In this document: positions 37,352 to 46,891 of the stretch, one piece after another
How positions within the stretch are numbered: the first letter of the stretch is position 1
How the letters are laid out: every line of letters begins with the position of its first letter
From: Chryseobacterium defluvii
GTDB lineage: Bacteria > Bacteroidota > Bacteroidia > Flavobacteriales > Weeksellaceae
DNA: 64,000 nt
Reading direction: 5' to 3'
Assembly: GCF_003634775.1 (NCBI RefSeq)
Contig: NZ_RBXB01000001.1
Location: forward strand, 682,001-746,000
Made by a program: the position numbers and the translations under genes
Notes under the pieces: model-generated
Told to the model about the DNA's origin: nothing
Databases searched by the model: none
The model's input: only the letters and a program-made list of their open reading frames with translations

Positions 37352-37378
37352 AAAAGCACTTCCAACGAAGTGCTTTTA
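37352..37378 (+). terminator. Terminator of the M1 peptidase operon
   Basis: AAAAGCACTT and GAAGTGCTTTT form a stem around CCAAC followed by ATTTTT, just after the stop codon. Confidence 0.85.
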
Positions 37379-37449
37379 TTTTTAACTGATCAAAATCATA
37401 GCCCTATTAACCATTTACTTTTATAAATTAGTATAAAATTTAAGGAATT

Positions 37450-38778
37450 ATGAGTTTTGGAATTGAGGCAGCAAGCTATTATGTGCCTTCTTTGTATTTG
37501 GAAATTAAGGATTTAGCAGAGGAAAGAGGAATTGACCCTGCAAAATTGGAAAAGGGATTAGGATTGCATAAAATGGGATTTCCTGATGTTCATGAAGATG
37601 CTGCCACATTTGCAGCGGAAGCATTGTTAAAATTGATAAACGACTATCAAATTCATCCAAAGGATATATCCAGGATTTATCTGGGAACAGAAAGTGCGCT
37701 CGATGCCGCAAAGCCTACTGCTTCTTATGTCATGCAAATGGTGGAAAAAGTATTAGAAAAAGAATTGGGAGCAAGATGCTTTAAAAATTGTGATGTAGTA
37801 GACATGACTTTTGCTTGTGTAGGCGCAGTGGATGCTCTTCATAATTCTCTGGATTTTGTCAGGGTAAACCCGGATAAAAAAGCGATTGTGATTGCCAGTG
37901 ATTATGCAAAATACGAGTTGGCTTCTTCCGGAGAGTATACGCAAGGTGGAGGAGCTGTAGCTTTATTGATTTCTTCGCAGCCGGACCTATTGGAAATTGA
38001 AAACCATTGGGGAGTAGCCACAGAAAGTGTGTTTGATTTTTTCAAACCCAGGAGGCACTATAAAAAAGAAGAATTAATCAGCAGTCCTGAATCTTTCCCT
38101 GATAAAATAGAAATTTTTACAGATGAGCCGGTATTTGACGGTCAATATTCCAATCAATGCTATCAGGACCGGATAAGAGAAGCTTACCAGCATTATAAAG
38201 AAGTTTCTGGGAAAGATAAACCTTATGAGGCTTGGAAATACCTTATTTTCCATCTTCCTTATGCTTTTCATGGAAAAAGGGTTTTTACGGAAATTTACAG
38301 CTTAGAAAACGGCCTTTCCTATGAGACTCCTGATGAACAAAAAACAGTAGCTAAATCAGAAAATTACCTTCAATTTATTAATAATAAAATTGAAAAAACA
38401 CAAAGAGCCTCTTCAGAGATTGGAAATATGTATACGGCTTCGGTTTTTATGGCTTTGCTTTCGGTATTACAAACTTCTTTTAACGAGAATGAAGAATTAG
38501 CCGGAGAAGAAATTGGGTTTTTAGGTTACGGAAGCGGTTCCAAATCAAAAGTTTTTGCCGGGAAAATTTCCGGAAACTGGAAAGATGTAGTTTCAAAATG
38601 GAACTTGTTTGAGAATTTAAAAAACAGGACAGCCATTAATTTTGAAACATATGAAAAGTTGCATAGAAAGCAATTGGATCAATCTGTTAATCAAAATTAT
38701 AAAGGATTTGGATTACAATCTATAGAATTGTTTAATCCAGTTCTGAAAGGAGCGAGGTATTATGCTCATCAAAAATAA
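37450..38778 (+). CDS. Hydroxymethylglutaryl-CoA synthase family protein
   Basis: 442 residues of thiolase fold. Catalytic Cys in DMTFACVGAVDAL (C123), Glu in GTESALDAAKP (E81) and His in FHLPYAFHGKR match HMG-CoA synthase, which condenses acetyl-CoA and acetoacetyl-CoA for the mevalonate route. GYGSGSKSKVF near the C-terminus is also family-like. No other mevalonate genes are in the window, so the pathway cannot be confirmed; a related ketosynthase-type reaction is possible. Confidence 0.85.
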   Translation: MSFGIEAASYYVPSLYLEIKDLAEERGIDPAKLEKGLGLHKMGFPDVHEDAATFAAEALLKLINDYQIHPKDISRIYLGTESALDAAKPTASYVMQMVEKVLEKELGARCFKNCDVVDMTFACVGAVDALHNSLDFVRVNPDKKAIVIASDYAKYELASSGEYTQGGGAVALLISSQPDLLEIENHWGVATESVFDFFKPRRHYKKEELISSPESFPDKIEIFTDEPVFDGQYSNQCYQDRIREAYQHYKEVSGKDKPYEAWKYLIFHLPYAFHGKRVFTEIYSLENGLSYETPDEQKTVAKSENYLQFINNKIEKTQRASSEIGNMYTASVFMALLSVLQTSFNENEELAGEEIGFLGYGSGSKSKVFAGKISGNWKDVVSKWNLFENLKNRTAINFETYEKLHRKQLDQSVNQNYKGFGLQSIELFNPVLKGARYYAHQK

Positions 38779-38794
38779 ATTCTTAATCCTATTT

Positions 38795-38834
38795 AACATA
38801 AAAAAATACCTTTAATAAAGGTGTTTTTTTATGT
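38795..38834. terminator. Terminator after the HMG-CoA synthase gene
   Basis: AACATAAAAAAATACCTTT and AAAGGTGTTTTTTTATGTT pair over about 19 bp with loop AAT; T-rich on both faces. Confidence 0.85.
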
Positions 38835-38928
38835 TTGATTTTTCACAATTTATTGAGAAAAAAATTACGGTATATTAAGAAAAATAGTAAATTAGTAGGC
38901 AGAAAATTATTCAAAAAAACACAATTTT

Positions 38929-40176
38929 ATGAAAAAAGTATTACTTATTGCAGGCATATTGCTTGCCAATTCTACTTTCGCACAGTTGTATACACAATCC
39001 GGAGCAATACAATCTACAACAAATTCATCTTCTGCTAATGTGGGTATAGGTACAGCCTCTCCACTAGCAAACCTGCATCTGGTTTCGGGTTTTTCTACTC
39101 CTGATCAAACGGGAGATCTGATTATAGGGAATGTTAATTATCCGAACTTAAGATTCGGGGTTAGCAATCAATATAGCTGGATTCAAAGTCATGCCGGATC
39201 TCCTTTGTATATTAATTATCTGGGAAACAATAATCTTATATTCAATCATACAGGAGGTAATGTAGGAATAGGCACTGAAGCCCCAAGTCAGAAATTAGAT
39301 GTGCGAGGTAATATTTTAGCAGGTGCTAGTGATGCTACAGAAGGAATTAATGCTTTTGCTATCAGGTATGCTGACGGGTCATTAAGCAATTGGGGATCAT
39401 TAAGAAGTTCTGCTGCCACCTATATGAGTTTTGGAGTAAAAGCAGATAATATAAATGGAGGATGGCTATCTAGTAATGGGACGTTAAATTTTGCTAAAGT
39501 AGCTATGACTATGGGGAATGAAGGATTTGATTTTTGGACATCTCCACAACAACAGATAGCTTTAAATTCTCCAGTTTCTATGACCCCGGCAGTAAAAATT
39601 ACTACCAATGGTAATTTAGGAATAGGTACCATTTCACCAGCATATAAATTAGATGTTGTAGGTAATGCTCAGTTTCAGGATATTATAAGCGGTGGTTCTA
39701 ACTCATGGATTTTCCATACTCCTGATGATGGAAGAAAAACTCTTCATATAGCTTATGGTTCACCAGGTGCATGGGGATGGGGGAAAGCTTTTGTTCTATC
39801 TGGAGATACGGGAAATGCCGCCTTACAAGGTAAATTTGAAGCAAAAGAAGTAAAAGTAACCCTTACCCCAACAGCAGATTTTGTATTTGAAGAAGATTAT
39901 AGCTTACCAAAGCTCGAAGAGGTAGAAAAACACATCAAAGAGAAAAAACACCTTCCAGAAATCGCTTCGGCGAAAGTAATGGAAAAGGAAGGAGTGAATG
40001 TAGGAGAGTTTCAAATTAAATTATTGCAGAAGATAGAAGAGTTAACCCTTTATTCAATTGAACAGAACAAACAGATCAAAAAACTTCAAGAAGAAAATAA
40101 AAACTTACAGTTTCAGTTTGAGAAACTCAAAAAAATAGAGAAGCAATTGGAACAAATACTTTCAGAAAAAAAATAA
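38929..40176 (+). CDS. Exported tail-fibre-like repeat protein with C-terminal coiled coil
   Basis: 415 residues with a signal peptide (ILLANSTFAQ). Three units of the type VGIGTxSPxxKLDVxGN occur near residues 38, 112 and 232, the pattern found in bacterial surface and phage tail-fibre-like proteins. The C-terminal 110 residues start with DFVFEEDYSLPKLEEVEKHI and HLPEIASAKVMEKEGVNVGE, similar to the segment before an intramolecular chaperone, and end in a coiled coil (340-415). It is probably a trimeric surface protein. No T9SS domain is seen. Confidence 0.75.
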   Translation: MKKVLLIAGILLANSTFAQLYTQSGAIQSTTNSSSANVGIGTASPLANLHLVSGFSTPDQTGDLIIGNVNYPNLRFGVSNQYSWIQSHAGSPLYINYLGNNNLIFNHTGGNVGIGTEAPSQKLDVRGNILAGASDATEGINAFAIRYADGSLSNWGSLRSSAATYMSFGVKADNINGGWLSSNGTLNFAKVAMTMGNEGFDFWTSPQQQIALNSPVSMTPAVKITTNGNLGIGTISPAYKLDVVGNAQFQDIISGGSNSWIFHTPDDGRKTLHIAYGSPGAWGWGKAFVLSGDTGNAALQGKFEAKEVKVTLTPTADFVFEEDYSLPKLEEVEKHIKEKKHLPEIASAKVMEKEGVNVGEFQIKLLQKIEELTLYSIEQNKQIKKLQEENKNLQFQFEKLKKIEKQLEQILSEKK

Positions 40177-40222
40177 TGTGAAATTTTCATAAAATAAATC
40201 ATAGAGCAGGAATTATCAGCTC

Positions 40223-41449
40223 TTATTGCTTTTCATGAATCACTTCCAGCTTTTCACCCATAATTTTAGTCACAAACATCGCAGCCACAACATCCCCAAC
40301 CGCATTCAAAACGGTTGCCAAAGGATCAACCAGTGTACCGATAATCATTACCGCAGGAATAGCTTCTTGCGGTAATTTGTATACGGAGATCATCAGCATT
40401 TCTCCGATATAACCTCCGTTGGGGATTCCGCCGGCAACAATGCTCACAAAAACCGTAATTCCTAACGCTAATAAAAGATTGGATGGCTCAAAGAAATCCC
40501 TTCCGATAATTAAGAATGCTACATAAATTTTAATAATAGAGGACATGGAAGAGCCATTCTTATGCAATGTAGTTCCAATTGGGATCACCAAATTGGCGAT
40601 AGAATTTGGAATACCGATTTTAGAGGCTGCCTGTAAATTAGAAGGCATAGTGGCAAAACTGCTGCACGTGCTCAACGCTGTAAGAGTAGGATAAATGGCG
40701 TTGGTCCAAAAGCTTTTCACTCCATTTTGTCCATTGGCCACAAAAGCATATAAAGAGAAAAATACCAGGAAATAAATAATTCCAGCAATGTAATAAAGCC
40801 CCAACGGCTTTCCATAAAATCCAAAAAGCTGAGGCCCTAAAGTCGCTACCTGATAGGCAAAATAAGCTCCCAAACCTATCGGAGCCAGCTTCATGATCAA
40901 TAAAAGCAATTCCTTCATCACTTCATATCCCGAAGCAATAAAAATTCTGAACGGTTGTCCTTTTTCACCTGCTTTTCTGGCCGCAAAACCTGTTAAAAAA
41001 GCAAAAATCAGAAGAGCAAGCATATTTCTTCTTGAAAACAATTCTGTAAATTCTCCTACAGTGAAAAAGCTTACAATTCTGTTGCCCCAACTATCTTCAG
41101 TGGCTGTTTCCGTGATCACTTCAGAACTTCCGGAAATAGAAGACACCGGGAAAAGATAGATCACGCAGATCGTAAAAATAGCCGCAATTAAAATGAAAAG
41201 CAAAAAAGTAAAAGACATGGTAAGAATAATCCTTCCGAACTTTGATTGCTGTTCCAAAGAAGCAATCGAATTGGAAACTGCAAAAAACACCAAAGGAACA
41301 ACACTTACGAAAAGCAGATTAAGGAAGATATCTCCAAGGGGTTTAATATAATCTACAACAGCAGGTGCTGCAATACCTATGATGCTTCCGATTGTAATTC
41401 CTAACAGCAACAATATAATTCCTGAGTAATTTTTCAATACCTCTTTCAT
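40223..41449 (-). CDS. Dicarboxylate/amino acid:cation symporter (DAACS)
   Basis: 408 residues with about eight hydrophobic segments and two re-entrant hairpins, the GltPh/DctA fold. STCSSFATMPSNLQ is the Ser-rich HP1 tip, IPIGTTLHKNGSSMSS corresponds to the NMDGT-type cation site region, and IIGTLVDPLATVLNAVGDVVAA is the TM8 substrate/cation region. It takes up glutamate, aspartate or C4-dicarboxylates with protons or sodium. The NMDG motif is altered (HKNG), which may shift ion choice. Confidence 0.92.
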   Translation of the reverse strand: MKEVLKNYSGIILLLLGITIGSIIGIAAPAVVDYIKPLGDIFLNLLFVSVVPLVFFAVSNSIASLEQQSKFGRIILTMSFTFLLFILIAAIFTICVIYLFPVSSISGSSEVITETATEDSWGNRIVSFFTVGEFTELFSRRNMLALLIFAFLTGFAARKAGEKGQPFRIFIASGYEVMKELLLLIMKLAPIGLGAYFAYQVATLGPQLFGFYGKPLGLYYIAGIIYFLVFFSLYAFVANGQNGVKSFWTNAIYPTLTALSTCSSFATMPSNLQAASKIGIPNSIANLVIPIGTTLHKNGSSMSSIIKIYVAFLIIGRDFFEPSNLLLALGITVFVSIVAGGIPNGGYIGEMLMISVYKLPQEAIPAVMIIGTLVDPLATVLNAVGDVVAAMFVTKIMGEKLEVIHEKQ

Positions 41450-41542
41450 GCAGGGCTTTTTATCAAAGATAGGTTTATTTTTAACATTCCGTTATATAAT
41501 TTTTAGGCGTAAAATTTCTACATTTGAGTAAACATCGTTGAT

Positions 41543-42448
41543 ATGGCTTATATCGATTATTATAAAATTTTGGGCGTAGACAAGAACGCCACCCAGGATG
41601 ACATTAAAAAAGCCTACCGAAAACTTGCCAGAAAATTACATCCCGATCTTAATCCCGATGATAAGGAGGCTGAAAAAAAATTCAAAGAACTTAATGAAGC
41701 CAATGAGGTATTGAGTAATCCTGAAAACCGCGCCAAATATGATAAGTATGGAGAACACTGGAAGCATGGAGAGGAATATGAAAAGGCTCAACAACAGCAA
41801 AAACAGTATCAGCGACAAGATTATGGAGGTTTTTCAGGAACTGATTTTGGCGAGGGAGAAGACTTTTCAGACTTCTTCCAAAGCATGTTTGGCGGGGCAG
41901 GTAGTTTCAGAAAAAGTTCCCGTGGGAGCGCATCCGGAAAATTCAAAGGACAGGATATGCATGCCGAACTGAATTTACATTTAAGGGATGCTGCCAAAAC
42001 CCATCCGCAGACTTTTGAAATTAACGGTAAAAAAGTAAGAATCACCATTCCTGCGGGAGTATATGACGGGCAGCAGATCAAATTGAAAGGACATGGAAAT
42101 CCCGGCTTTAACGGAGGCCCAAACGGAGACTTGTATATCACCTTTAATATTCCGGTAGATCCGGATTTTGAAAGGGTAGGAGATGACCTGAAAACAAAAG
42201 TAACAATTGATCTGTATACAGCTGTTTTAGGAGGAGATGTAAAGGTAAATACACTGGACGGAAGCGTCAGCCTTAAAGTAAAGCCTGAAACCCAGAACGG
42301 AACCACCGTACGATTGAAAGGAAAAGGATTTCCCGTATATAAAAAAGAAGGGCAGTTTGGCGATTTATTTGTAACCTATGATATCAAATTGCCTACCCAT
42401 CTCACAGACAAGCAGAAAGAACTTTTTGAACAACTTAAAAATTCCTGA
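41543..42448 (+). CDS. cbpA: J-domain co-chaperone, CbpA type
   Basis: 301 residues. J domain at 1-70 with HPD at 33-35 ([10 protein letters not shown]), a Gly/Phe-poor linker (about 75-130) and the two beta-barrel C-terminal domains ([29 protein letters not shown]). There is no zinc-finger region, so it is CbpA-like and not DnaJ. It stimulates DnaK. Followed at 3 bp by its modulator. Confidence 0.92.
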   Translation: MAYIDYYKILGVDKNATQDDIKKAYRKLARKLHPDLNPDDKEAEKKFKELNEANEVLSNPENRAKYDKYGEHWKHGEEYEKAQQQQKQYQRQDYGGFSGTDFGEGEDFSDFFQSMFGGAGSFRKSSRGSASGKFKGQDMHAELNLHLRDAAKTHPQTFEINGKKVRITIPAGVYDGQQIKLKGHGNPGFNGGPNGDLYITFNIPVDPDFERVGDDLKTKVTIDLYTAVLGGDVKVNTLDGSVSLKVKPETQNGTTVRLKGKGFPVYKKEGQFGDLFVTYDIKLPTHLTDKQKELFEQLKNS

Positions 42449-42451
42449 GCC

Positions 42452-42754
42452 ATGAGTGAAAGAATATCACGAGAAGAACTCGTAAAAATATACAATATAG
42501 AAATCACTTTCTTTGATGAGCTCGTAGACTTTGGCCTGCTGAATGTACAGAATGAAAATGATATCTTGTATATAAGTTATGAAGATCTGCCTGCTTTTGA
42601 AAGATTTACCAATTGGTATTATGATCTGGAAATTAATCTACCAGGTTTGGAAGTGATCCATGATATGCTTCAAAAAATAGAAGATCTGAAGAGAGAAAAT
42701 CGTGAGCTGATGAAGAAACTTTCCGCAATAAGTGAGAAGTATGAAAATATTTAG
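42452..42754 (+). CDS. cbpM: Chaperone modulator CbpM
   Basis: 100 residues of MerR-like fold: an N-terminal helix-turn-helix-like part (ISREELVKIYNIEITFFDEL), then the DLPAFERFTNWYYDLEINLPGLEVI block of CbpM, and a C-terminal coiled coil (KIEDLKRENRELMKKLSAI). It binds the J domain of CbpA and inhibits it. The 3-bp gap to cbpA points to coupled expression. Confidence 0.9.
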   Translation: MSERISREELVKIYNIEITFFDELVDFGLLNVQNENDILYISYEDLPAFERFTNWYYDLEINLPGLEVIHDMLQKIEDLKRENRELMKKLSAISEKYENI

Positions 42755-42793
42755 TTTAGCTTTGTAGACTTTTTAAAGCAAAATTAATATAGA

Positions 42794-43324
42794 ATGAGTG
42801 AAGAAAAAGTAATCAGATTAAAGCCTAGCAGAAAAGATTTCGAAGAAGTTTATTTTAATGGCACTCAGGGGAGCTTGTTTTTCTCACCCACTACAAAGGG
42901 AAAGACCATTACAACTATAATCGTTGGGATCATTCTGTTGATTTTACTTTTTTTGAAAGATACATTAAACAAAGAAAACGTCGGGATTTTATATTTTGTA
43001 AGTTTTTTATTTCTCCTTTGCGTTGTTTTTCTTTCAGTAAGTATTAATAATATAGCCAGGTGGAAAAAAGGAGTGGAGGCGTATTTAAAGTCCCTTGAAA
43101 GGTGCAGCATATATGAAATACGCTTCAATAATGAATTTTTCAAGGTTAATATCGATCATCAGGAAGAAAATAATCTATGGAAAGATTTTGTAACGGCAGA
43201 TATTAATGATGATTATATTTCATTAGACGGAAAGCACAGCTATATGTTTCCAAGGAAATCCATGAGTAAAGAAGAGTATAGCTTACTTACAAAATCAATA
43301 CGGCAAAATATTGATCAGCAATAA
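42794..43324 (+). CDS. YcxB-like membrane protein
   Basis: 176 residues. Two adjacent membrane segments (about 38-55 and 65-82) and a cytoplasmic C-terminal domain with WKDFVTADINDDYISL and SYMFPRKSMSKEEY, similar to the YcxB-like C-terminal pattern (a W-x-D/x strand followed by an IPK-type turn). Function of the family is unknown. Confidence 0.7.
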   Translation: MSEEKVIRLKPSRKDFEEVYFNGTQGSLFFSPTTKGKTITTIIVGIILLILLFLKDTLNKENVGILYFVSFLFLLCVVFLSVSINNIARWKKGVEAYLKSLERCSIYEIRFNNEFFKVNIDHQEENNLWKDFVTADINDDYISLDGKHSYMFPRKSMSKEEYSLLTKSIRQNIDQQ

Positions 43325-43326
43325 AA

Positions 43327-43352
43327 AAATCAGAGCAACTGGCTCTGATTTT
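43327..43352. terminator. Bidirectional terminator
   Basis: AAATCAGAGC and GCTCTGATTT pair around AACTG with A and T tracts on both sides, between convergent genes. Confidence 0.85.
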
Positions 43353-43362
43353 CTATTTTATT

Positions 43363-44346
43363 TTAGTCCAACCAACCCATTTCCTTCATCCATTCATCAT
43401 TGTAGACCTTCGCCACATATCTTGAACCATGATCATGCAGTAAAACAACAATTACGTCATCTTTGGTAAACTGATCCTTCATCTGGATCAGGGAAGCGAT
43501 AGCGCTTCCTGCAGAATAGCCACAGAAAATTCCTTCTTCTTTAGCCAACTTTCTCGCATAAATAGCCCCGTCTTTATCGGTAACCTTTTCAAAATGGTCA
43601 ATAACAGACATATCATAGTTTTCAGGAATGATGTCCTCACCGATTCCTTCCGTGATATAGGTATATGCGTGATCGTAATGAAGCTCACCCGTTTCATGGA
43701 ATTCCTTCAAAATAGAACCGTAAGTGTCCACCCCAATTACTTTGATATTTGGATTTTTCTCCTTGAAAAACATCCCGCATCCTGTAATGGTGCCTCCCGT
43801 TCCTGCTCCTACTACAAAGTGAGTTAGCTTTCCGTCAGTTTGTTCCCAGATCTCAGGCGCTGTGGATTCATAATGAGCTGTTCTGTTGGATAAATTATCG
43901 TATTGATTAACGTACCATCCGTTTTCAGTTTCTTTGGCCAGTCTTTTGGAAACTGAATAATAGGAGCGCGGGTCTGTAGGTTTTACATCCGTTGGACATA
44001 CAATCACCTCAGCGCCTACGGCACGAAGAATATCACATTTTTCTTTAGATTGTTTGGAGTTGGTTACAAAAATACATTTATAACCTTTGATAATGGCTGC
44101 AAGTGCCAATCCCATTCCTGTATTGCCTGAAGTCCCCTCAATAATGGTTCCTCCCGGTTTCAATCTGCCATCTTTTTCAGCATCTTCGATCATTTTAAGA
44201 GCCATTCTGTCTTTCACCGAGTTTCCTGGATTGAAAGTCTCTACTTTGGCTAAAACTAATGCCGGAAAATCTTCCCCTAAAACTTTATTTAGCTTTACTA
44301 ATGGGGTGTTTCCTATAGTTTCAAGAATATTTTTTGCGTATTTCAT
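43363..44346 (-). CDS. PLP-dependent cysteine synthase family protein, cystathionine beta-synthase-like
   Basis: 327 residues of fold type II. NPGNSVKDRMA has the PLP Lys, EGTSGNTGMGLA the substrate loop, and GTGGTITGCG the phosphate loop. Several segments look closer to cystathionine beta-synthase than to CysK/CysM: SKEKCDILRAVGAEVIVCPT, YDNLSNRTAHYESTAPEI, IKVIGVDTYGSIL and the final RYVAKVYNDEWM. There is no C-terminal regulatory (Bateman) domain. It could make cystathionine from serine and homocysteine or cysteine from O-acetylserine. Confidence 0.88.
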   Translation of the reverse strand: MKYAKNILETIGNTPLVKLNKVLGEDFPALVLAKVETFNPGNSVKDRMALKMIEDAEKDGRLKPGGTIIEGTSGNTGMGLALAAIIKGYKCIFVTNSKQSKEKCDILRAVGAEVIVCPTDVKPTDPRSYYSVSKRLAKETENGWYVNQYDNLSNRTAHYESTAPEIWEQTDGKLTHFVVGAGTGGTITGCGMFFKEKNPNIKVIGVDTYGSILKEFHETGELHYDHAYTYITEGIGEDIIPENYDMSVIDHFEKVTDKDGAIYARKLAKEEGIFCGYSAGSAIASLIQMKDQFTKDDVIVVLLHDHGSRYVAKVYNDEWMKEMGWLD

Positions 44347-44366
44347 AATCGATTTTATAAGCGGTG

Positions 44367-44374
44367 CAAAGATA
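44367..44374 (-). promoter_or_regulatory. -7 element of the cysteine synthase family gene
   Basis: TATCTTTG followed by CACC is an exact TAnnTTTG, 21 bp upstream of the ATG. No TTG lies 17 bp further up. Confidence 0.5.
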
Positions 44375-44405
44375 CAGCTTTAAAATTAGAATTTAAATAA
44401 GATCA

Positions 44406-44461
44406 ATGGTGAAAGGTGAATAGTCAATTAATGCGAATAGACAAAAATTCACCATTCACAT
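44406..44461. repeat. Heptamer repeat array of the ATGGTGA type
   Basis: Consecutive 7-mers ATGGTGA, AAGGTGA, ATAGTCA, ATTAATG (44406-44433) face TTCACCA and TTCACAT (44448-44461), the reverse complement type. Same architecture as the array at 13011-13091 with a different heptamer. Confidence 0.6.
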
Positions 44462-45690
44462 TAATTATATTTAATCGCTTTCACCGGTGAAATCTTACTG
44501 ATCAGGTAGCTCGGAATAATCAGGGCCAATGCGGAAATGATCAGAATTCCGGCTGAAATGGAAATAATAGCAACCGGGTCTAAATCCACAGGAACTGTAC
44601 TTACGTAATAATTTTCGGGGTTCAGTTTAATGATACCGAAAAATTTCTGCAGTAAAATTAATCCAAGGCCAATAACATTTCCATATAAAAGCCCGGGAAT
44701 CATAATGATAAGAGTATAATTAATGAAAGTTGCCCTAATCTGGGAGTTGCTCGCTCCTAAAGTTTTAAGCAAACCTATGGAATTGGTTCTCTCAATAATA
44801 AGAATAAGAAGAACCATAATAATATTGATAATCACCACAATCAGCATAATGATAATGATTAAGGCAATATTGGTGTCAAAAATACTGATCCAGTCGGTGA
44901 TCTGTGGAAATTTTTCGGTGGCTTTCTCTGCATAGTTTTTATATCCGATCTGTTTTTCAATTTCAGGGAAATCCCTGTCGATATCATTTACATTTTTCAG
45001 GAAAATGTCAATTCCTCCTACTTCATCCGGTTTCATATCCTGAATTTTTCTTACATGATTGATCCCGCCGATAACAAACTGATCATCAATCATTTTAATA
45101 TCCGTTCTGTAAATCCCCACTACTTCAAATTTCCTGTATATAGGTTTCTGATCCGCTTTTGAGAACACGGTGACAATACTGTCTTTTACTTGTAAGTGAA
45201 GATCATTTGCTATTTTTTGTGAAATAGTGACTCCATGATTGTATCCCACCTCAGTTACCTTAGGAGTAGTCCCGGAAATCAGGAATTTTTTAAATCTTAA
45301 ACTGTCAAAATCTTTCCCGACTCCCTTAAAAATAATCCCGGCAAAATTATGCTCATTACGCATAATTCCTGTAATCATAGCATATTTCTGAATGCTTGCC
45401 ACATCAGGAAGCTCTTTGATTTTTTGAATATTCAAGCCCTGATTGTCGAGAACCGAAGTATTGTAAGAAGAGTTGGATCTTGTAGATTTCACGGTAATGT
45501 GGCCGCTAAAATCCGCCAGTCTTTCCTTGATGGCCTTCTTTGATCCGAAACCTGTGGAAACCGTAATCAGAGAAACAATAATCCCTAAAGCAACAGAAAG
45601 TCTGCCGATGAAGATGATAACCCTTGAAAGGTTATTTTTGTTATCTTTGGAAAATGCTATTTTTCTAGAGAAATATAAAGGAAATTTCAA
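44461..45690 (-). CDS. ABC transporter permease, LolC/LolE-type FtsX family
   Basis: 409 residues from the TTG start used here. One membrane segment near the N-terminus (about 20-42) followed by a large periplasmic domain and three C-terminal membrane segments (NIALIIIIMLIVVIINIIMV and two after it) is the FtsX/LolC layout; ERTNSIGLLKTLGASNSQIR is the coupling region. It probably helps release lipoproteins from the inner membrane. The frame is open to an ATG at 45759, but that start would overlap the divergent namZ gene by 65 bp; LKFPLYFSRKIAFSKD at TTG 45690 looks like the true N-terminus. Confidence 0.82.
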   Translation of the reverse strand: MKFPLYFSRKIAFSKDNKNNLSRVIIFIGRLSVALGIIVSLITVSTGFGSKKAIKERLADFSGHITVKSTRSNSSYNTSVLDNQGLNIQKIKELPDVASIQKYAMITGIMRNEHNFAGIIFKGVGKDFDSLRFKKFLISGTTPKVTEVGYNHGVTISQKIANDLHLQVKDSIVTVFSKADQKPIYRKFEVVGIYRTDIKMIDDQFVIGGINHVRKIQDMKPDEVGGIDIFLKNVNDIDRDFPEIEKQIGYKNYAEKATEKFPQITDWISIFDTNIALIIIIMLIVVIINIIMVLLILIIERTNSIGLLKTLGASNSQIRATFINYTLIIMIPGLLYGNVIGLGLILLQKFFGIIKLNPENYYVSTVPVDLDPVAIISISAGILIISALALIIPSYLISKISPVKAIKYN

Positions 45691-45694
45691 GCTT

Positions 45695-46891
45695 ATGAAT
45701 TTAGATTTCAAAATTAAAAATTTACTTTTTATTTGCCTAATTTTTTTAGGAGTATTCAACCAATATTATTCTCAGGCTCAATATAAAGACTGTTTCAAAA
45801 CCGGTGCAGACAGACCGGAATTGTATCTGCCTTTATTAAAAGATAAAACAATCGGAGTGGTGACCAATCAAACTGGATTGATGAGTGACAGGACTCATCT
45901 TGTAGATTTTCTGGTTAAGAATAACATCAGGATAAAATCCATCTTTGCTCCGGAACATGGCTTCAGAGGAAATGCCGATGCCGGGGAAACGGTAAAGAAT
46001 GGAGTTGATGCCAAAACCGGAATTCCTATTGTTTCCTTATATGGGAATAATAAAAAGCCCACACCGGAACAACTTAAAGGTCTTGATATAGTCGTTTTTG
46101 ATATTCAGGATGTAGGAGTGAGATTCTATACTTATATTTCCACATTGACCTATCTAATGGAAGCGGGCGCTGAAAATGGTGTAGAGATCATAGTTCTGGA
46201 CCGCCCAAATCCACACGACGGGTATACAGACGGGCCGGTTTTAAAGCAGAAGTGGACCAGTTTTGTAGGCATGCATGAAGTCCCGGTAGTATATGGTTTA
46301 ACAATCGGGGAGTACGGAAAAATGGTCAACGGAGAGAAATGGCTGAAGAATGGAGTACAGGCAAAATACACCTTGATTCCTATGCTGAATTATCATAAGA
46401 AACAGCGTTACACGATCCTGGACAAGCCATCTCCAAACTTACCTAATGATAAATCAATCAATTTATATCCCAGTTTATGTTTTTTTGAAGGAACCCAGGT
46501 TTCTGCAGGAAGGGGAACAGATATTCCTTTTCAGGTATATGGGTCCCCATGGACCAAAGACTTACCCTATCAATTCACGCCGAAACCTAACTTCGGAGCA
46601 AAAGATCCATTCCTAAACGGAAAATTATGCTATGGTGAAAATCTCTCCAACTATCCTGTAGATTTGCGTGAACTTAATCTTGAATGGGTTATTAAAGCAT
46701 ATAAAAATTATAAAAACCCCAATCAGGATTTTTTCCTGAAAAACCTATGGTTTGATACATTAGCAGGGACAGACGAATTAAGAAAACAAATTATTGCCGG
46801 ACAATCGGTTGCAGATATTAAAGCATCCTGGAAGCCGGGTTTGAATAGTTTTGAAATGATCAGGACCAAATATATTGTATACGAAGATTAA
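45695..46891 (+). CDS. namZ: Exo-beta-N-acetylmuramidase NamZ family (DUF1343)
   Basis: 398 residues with a signal peptide (LLFICLIFLGVFNQYYSQ). DUF1343 blocks: GVVTNQTGLM, IFAPEHGFRG, DIVVFDIQDVGVRFYTYIST, LDRPNPHDG and EGTQVSAGRGTDIPFQ. NamZ enzymes remove terminal MurNAc residues from peptidoglycan fragments during recycling. ATG 45695 begins the signal peptide, and the longer frame to 45473 lies within the divergent permease gene. TATCTTTG at 45642-45649 is a possible -7 element inside that gene. Confidence 0.9.
   Translation: MNLDFKIKNLLFICLIFLGVFNQYYSQAQYKDCFKTGADRPELYLPLLKDKTIGVVTNQTGLMSDRTHLVDFLVKNNIRIKSIFAPEHGFRGNADAGETVKNGVDAKTGIPIVSLYGNNKKPTPEQLKGLDIVVFDIQDVGVRFYTYISTLTYLMEAGAENGVEIIVLDRPNPHDGYTDGPVLKQKWTSFVGMHEVPVVYGLTIGEYGKMVNGEKWLKNGVQAKYTLIPMLNYHKKQRYTILDKPSPNLPNDKSINLYPSLCFFEGTQVSAGRGTDIPFQVYGSPWTKDLPYQFTPKPNFGAKDPFLNGKLCYGENLSNYPVDLRELNLEWVIKAYKNYKNPNQDFFLKNLWFDTLAGTDELRKQIIAGQSVADIKASWKPGLNSFEMIRTKYIVYED

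Noticed and set aside
41821..42306. 161-codon minus-strand frame inside cbpA
   Set aside because: Antisense shadow of a clear J-domain protein gene.
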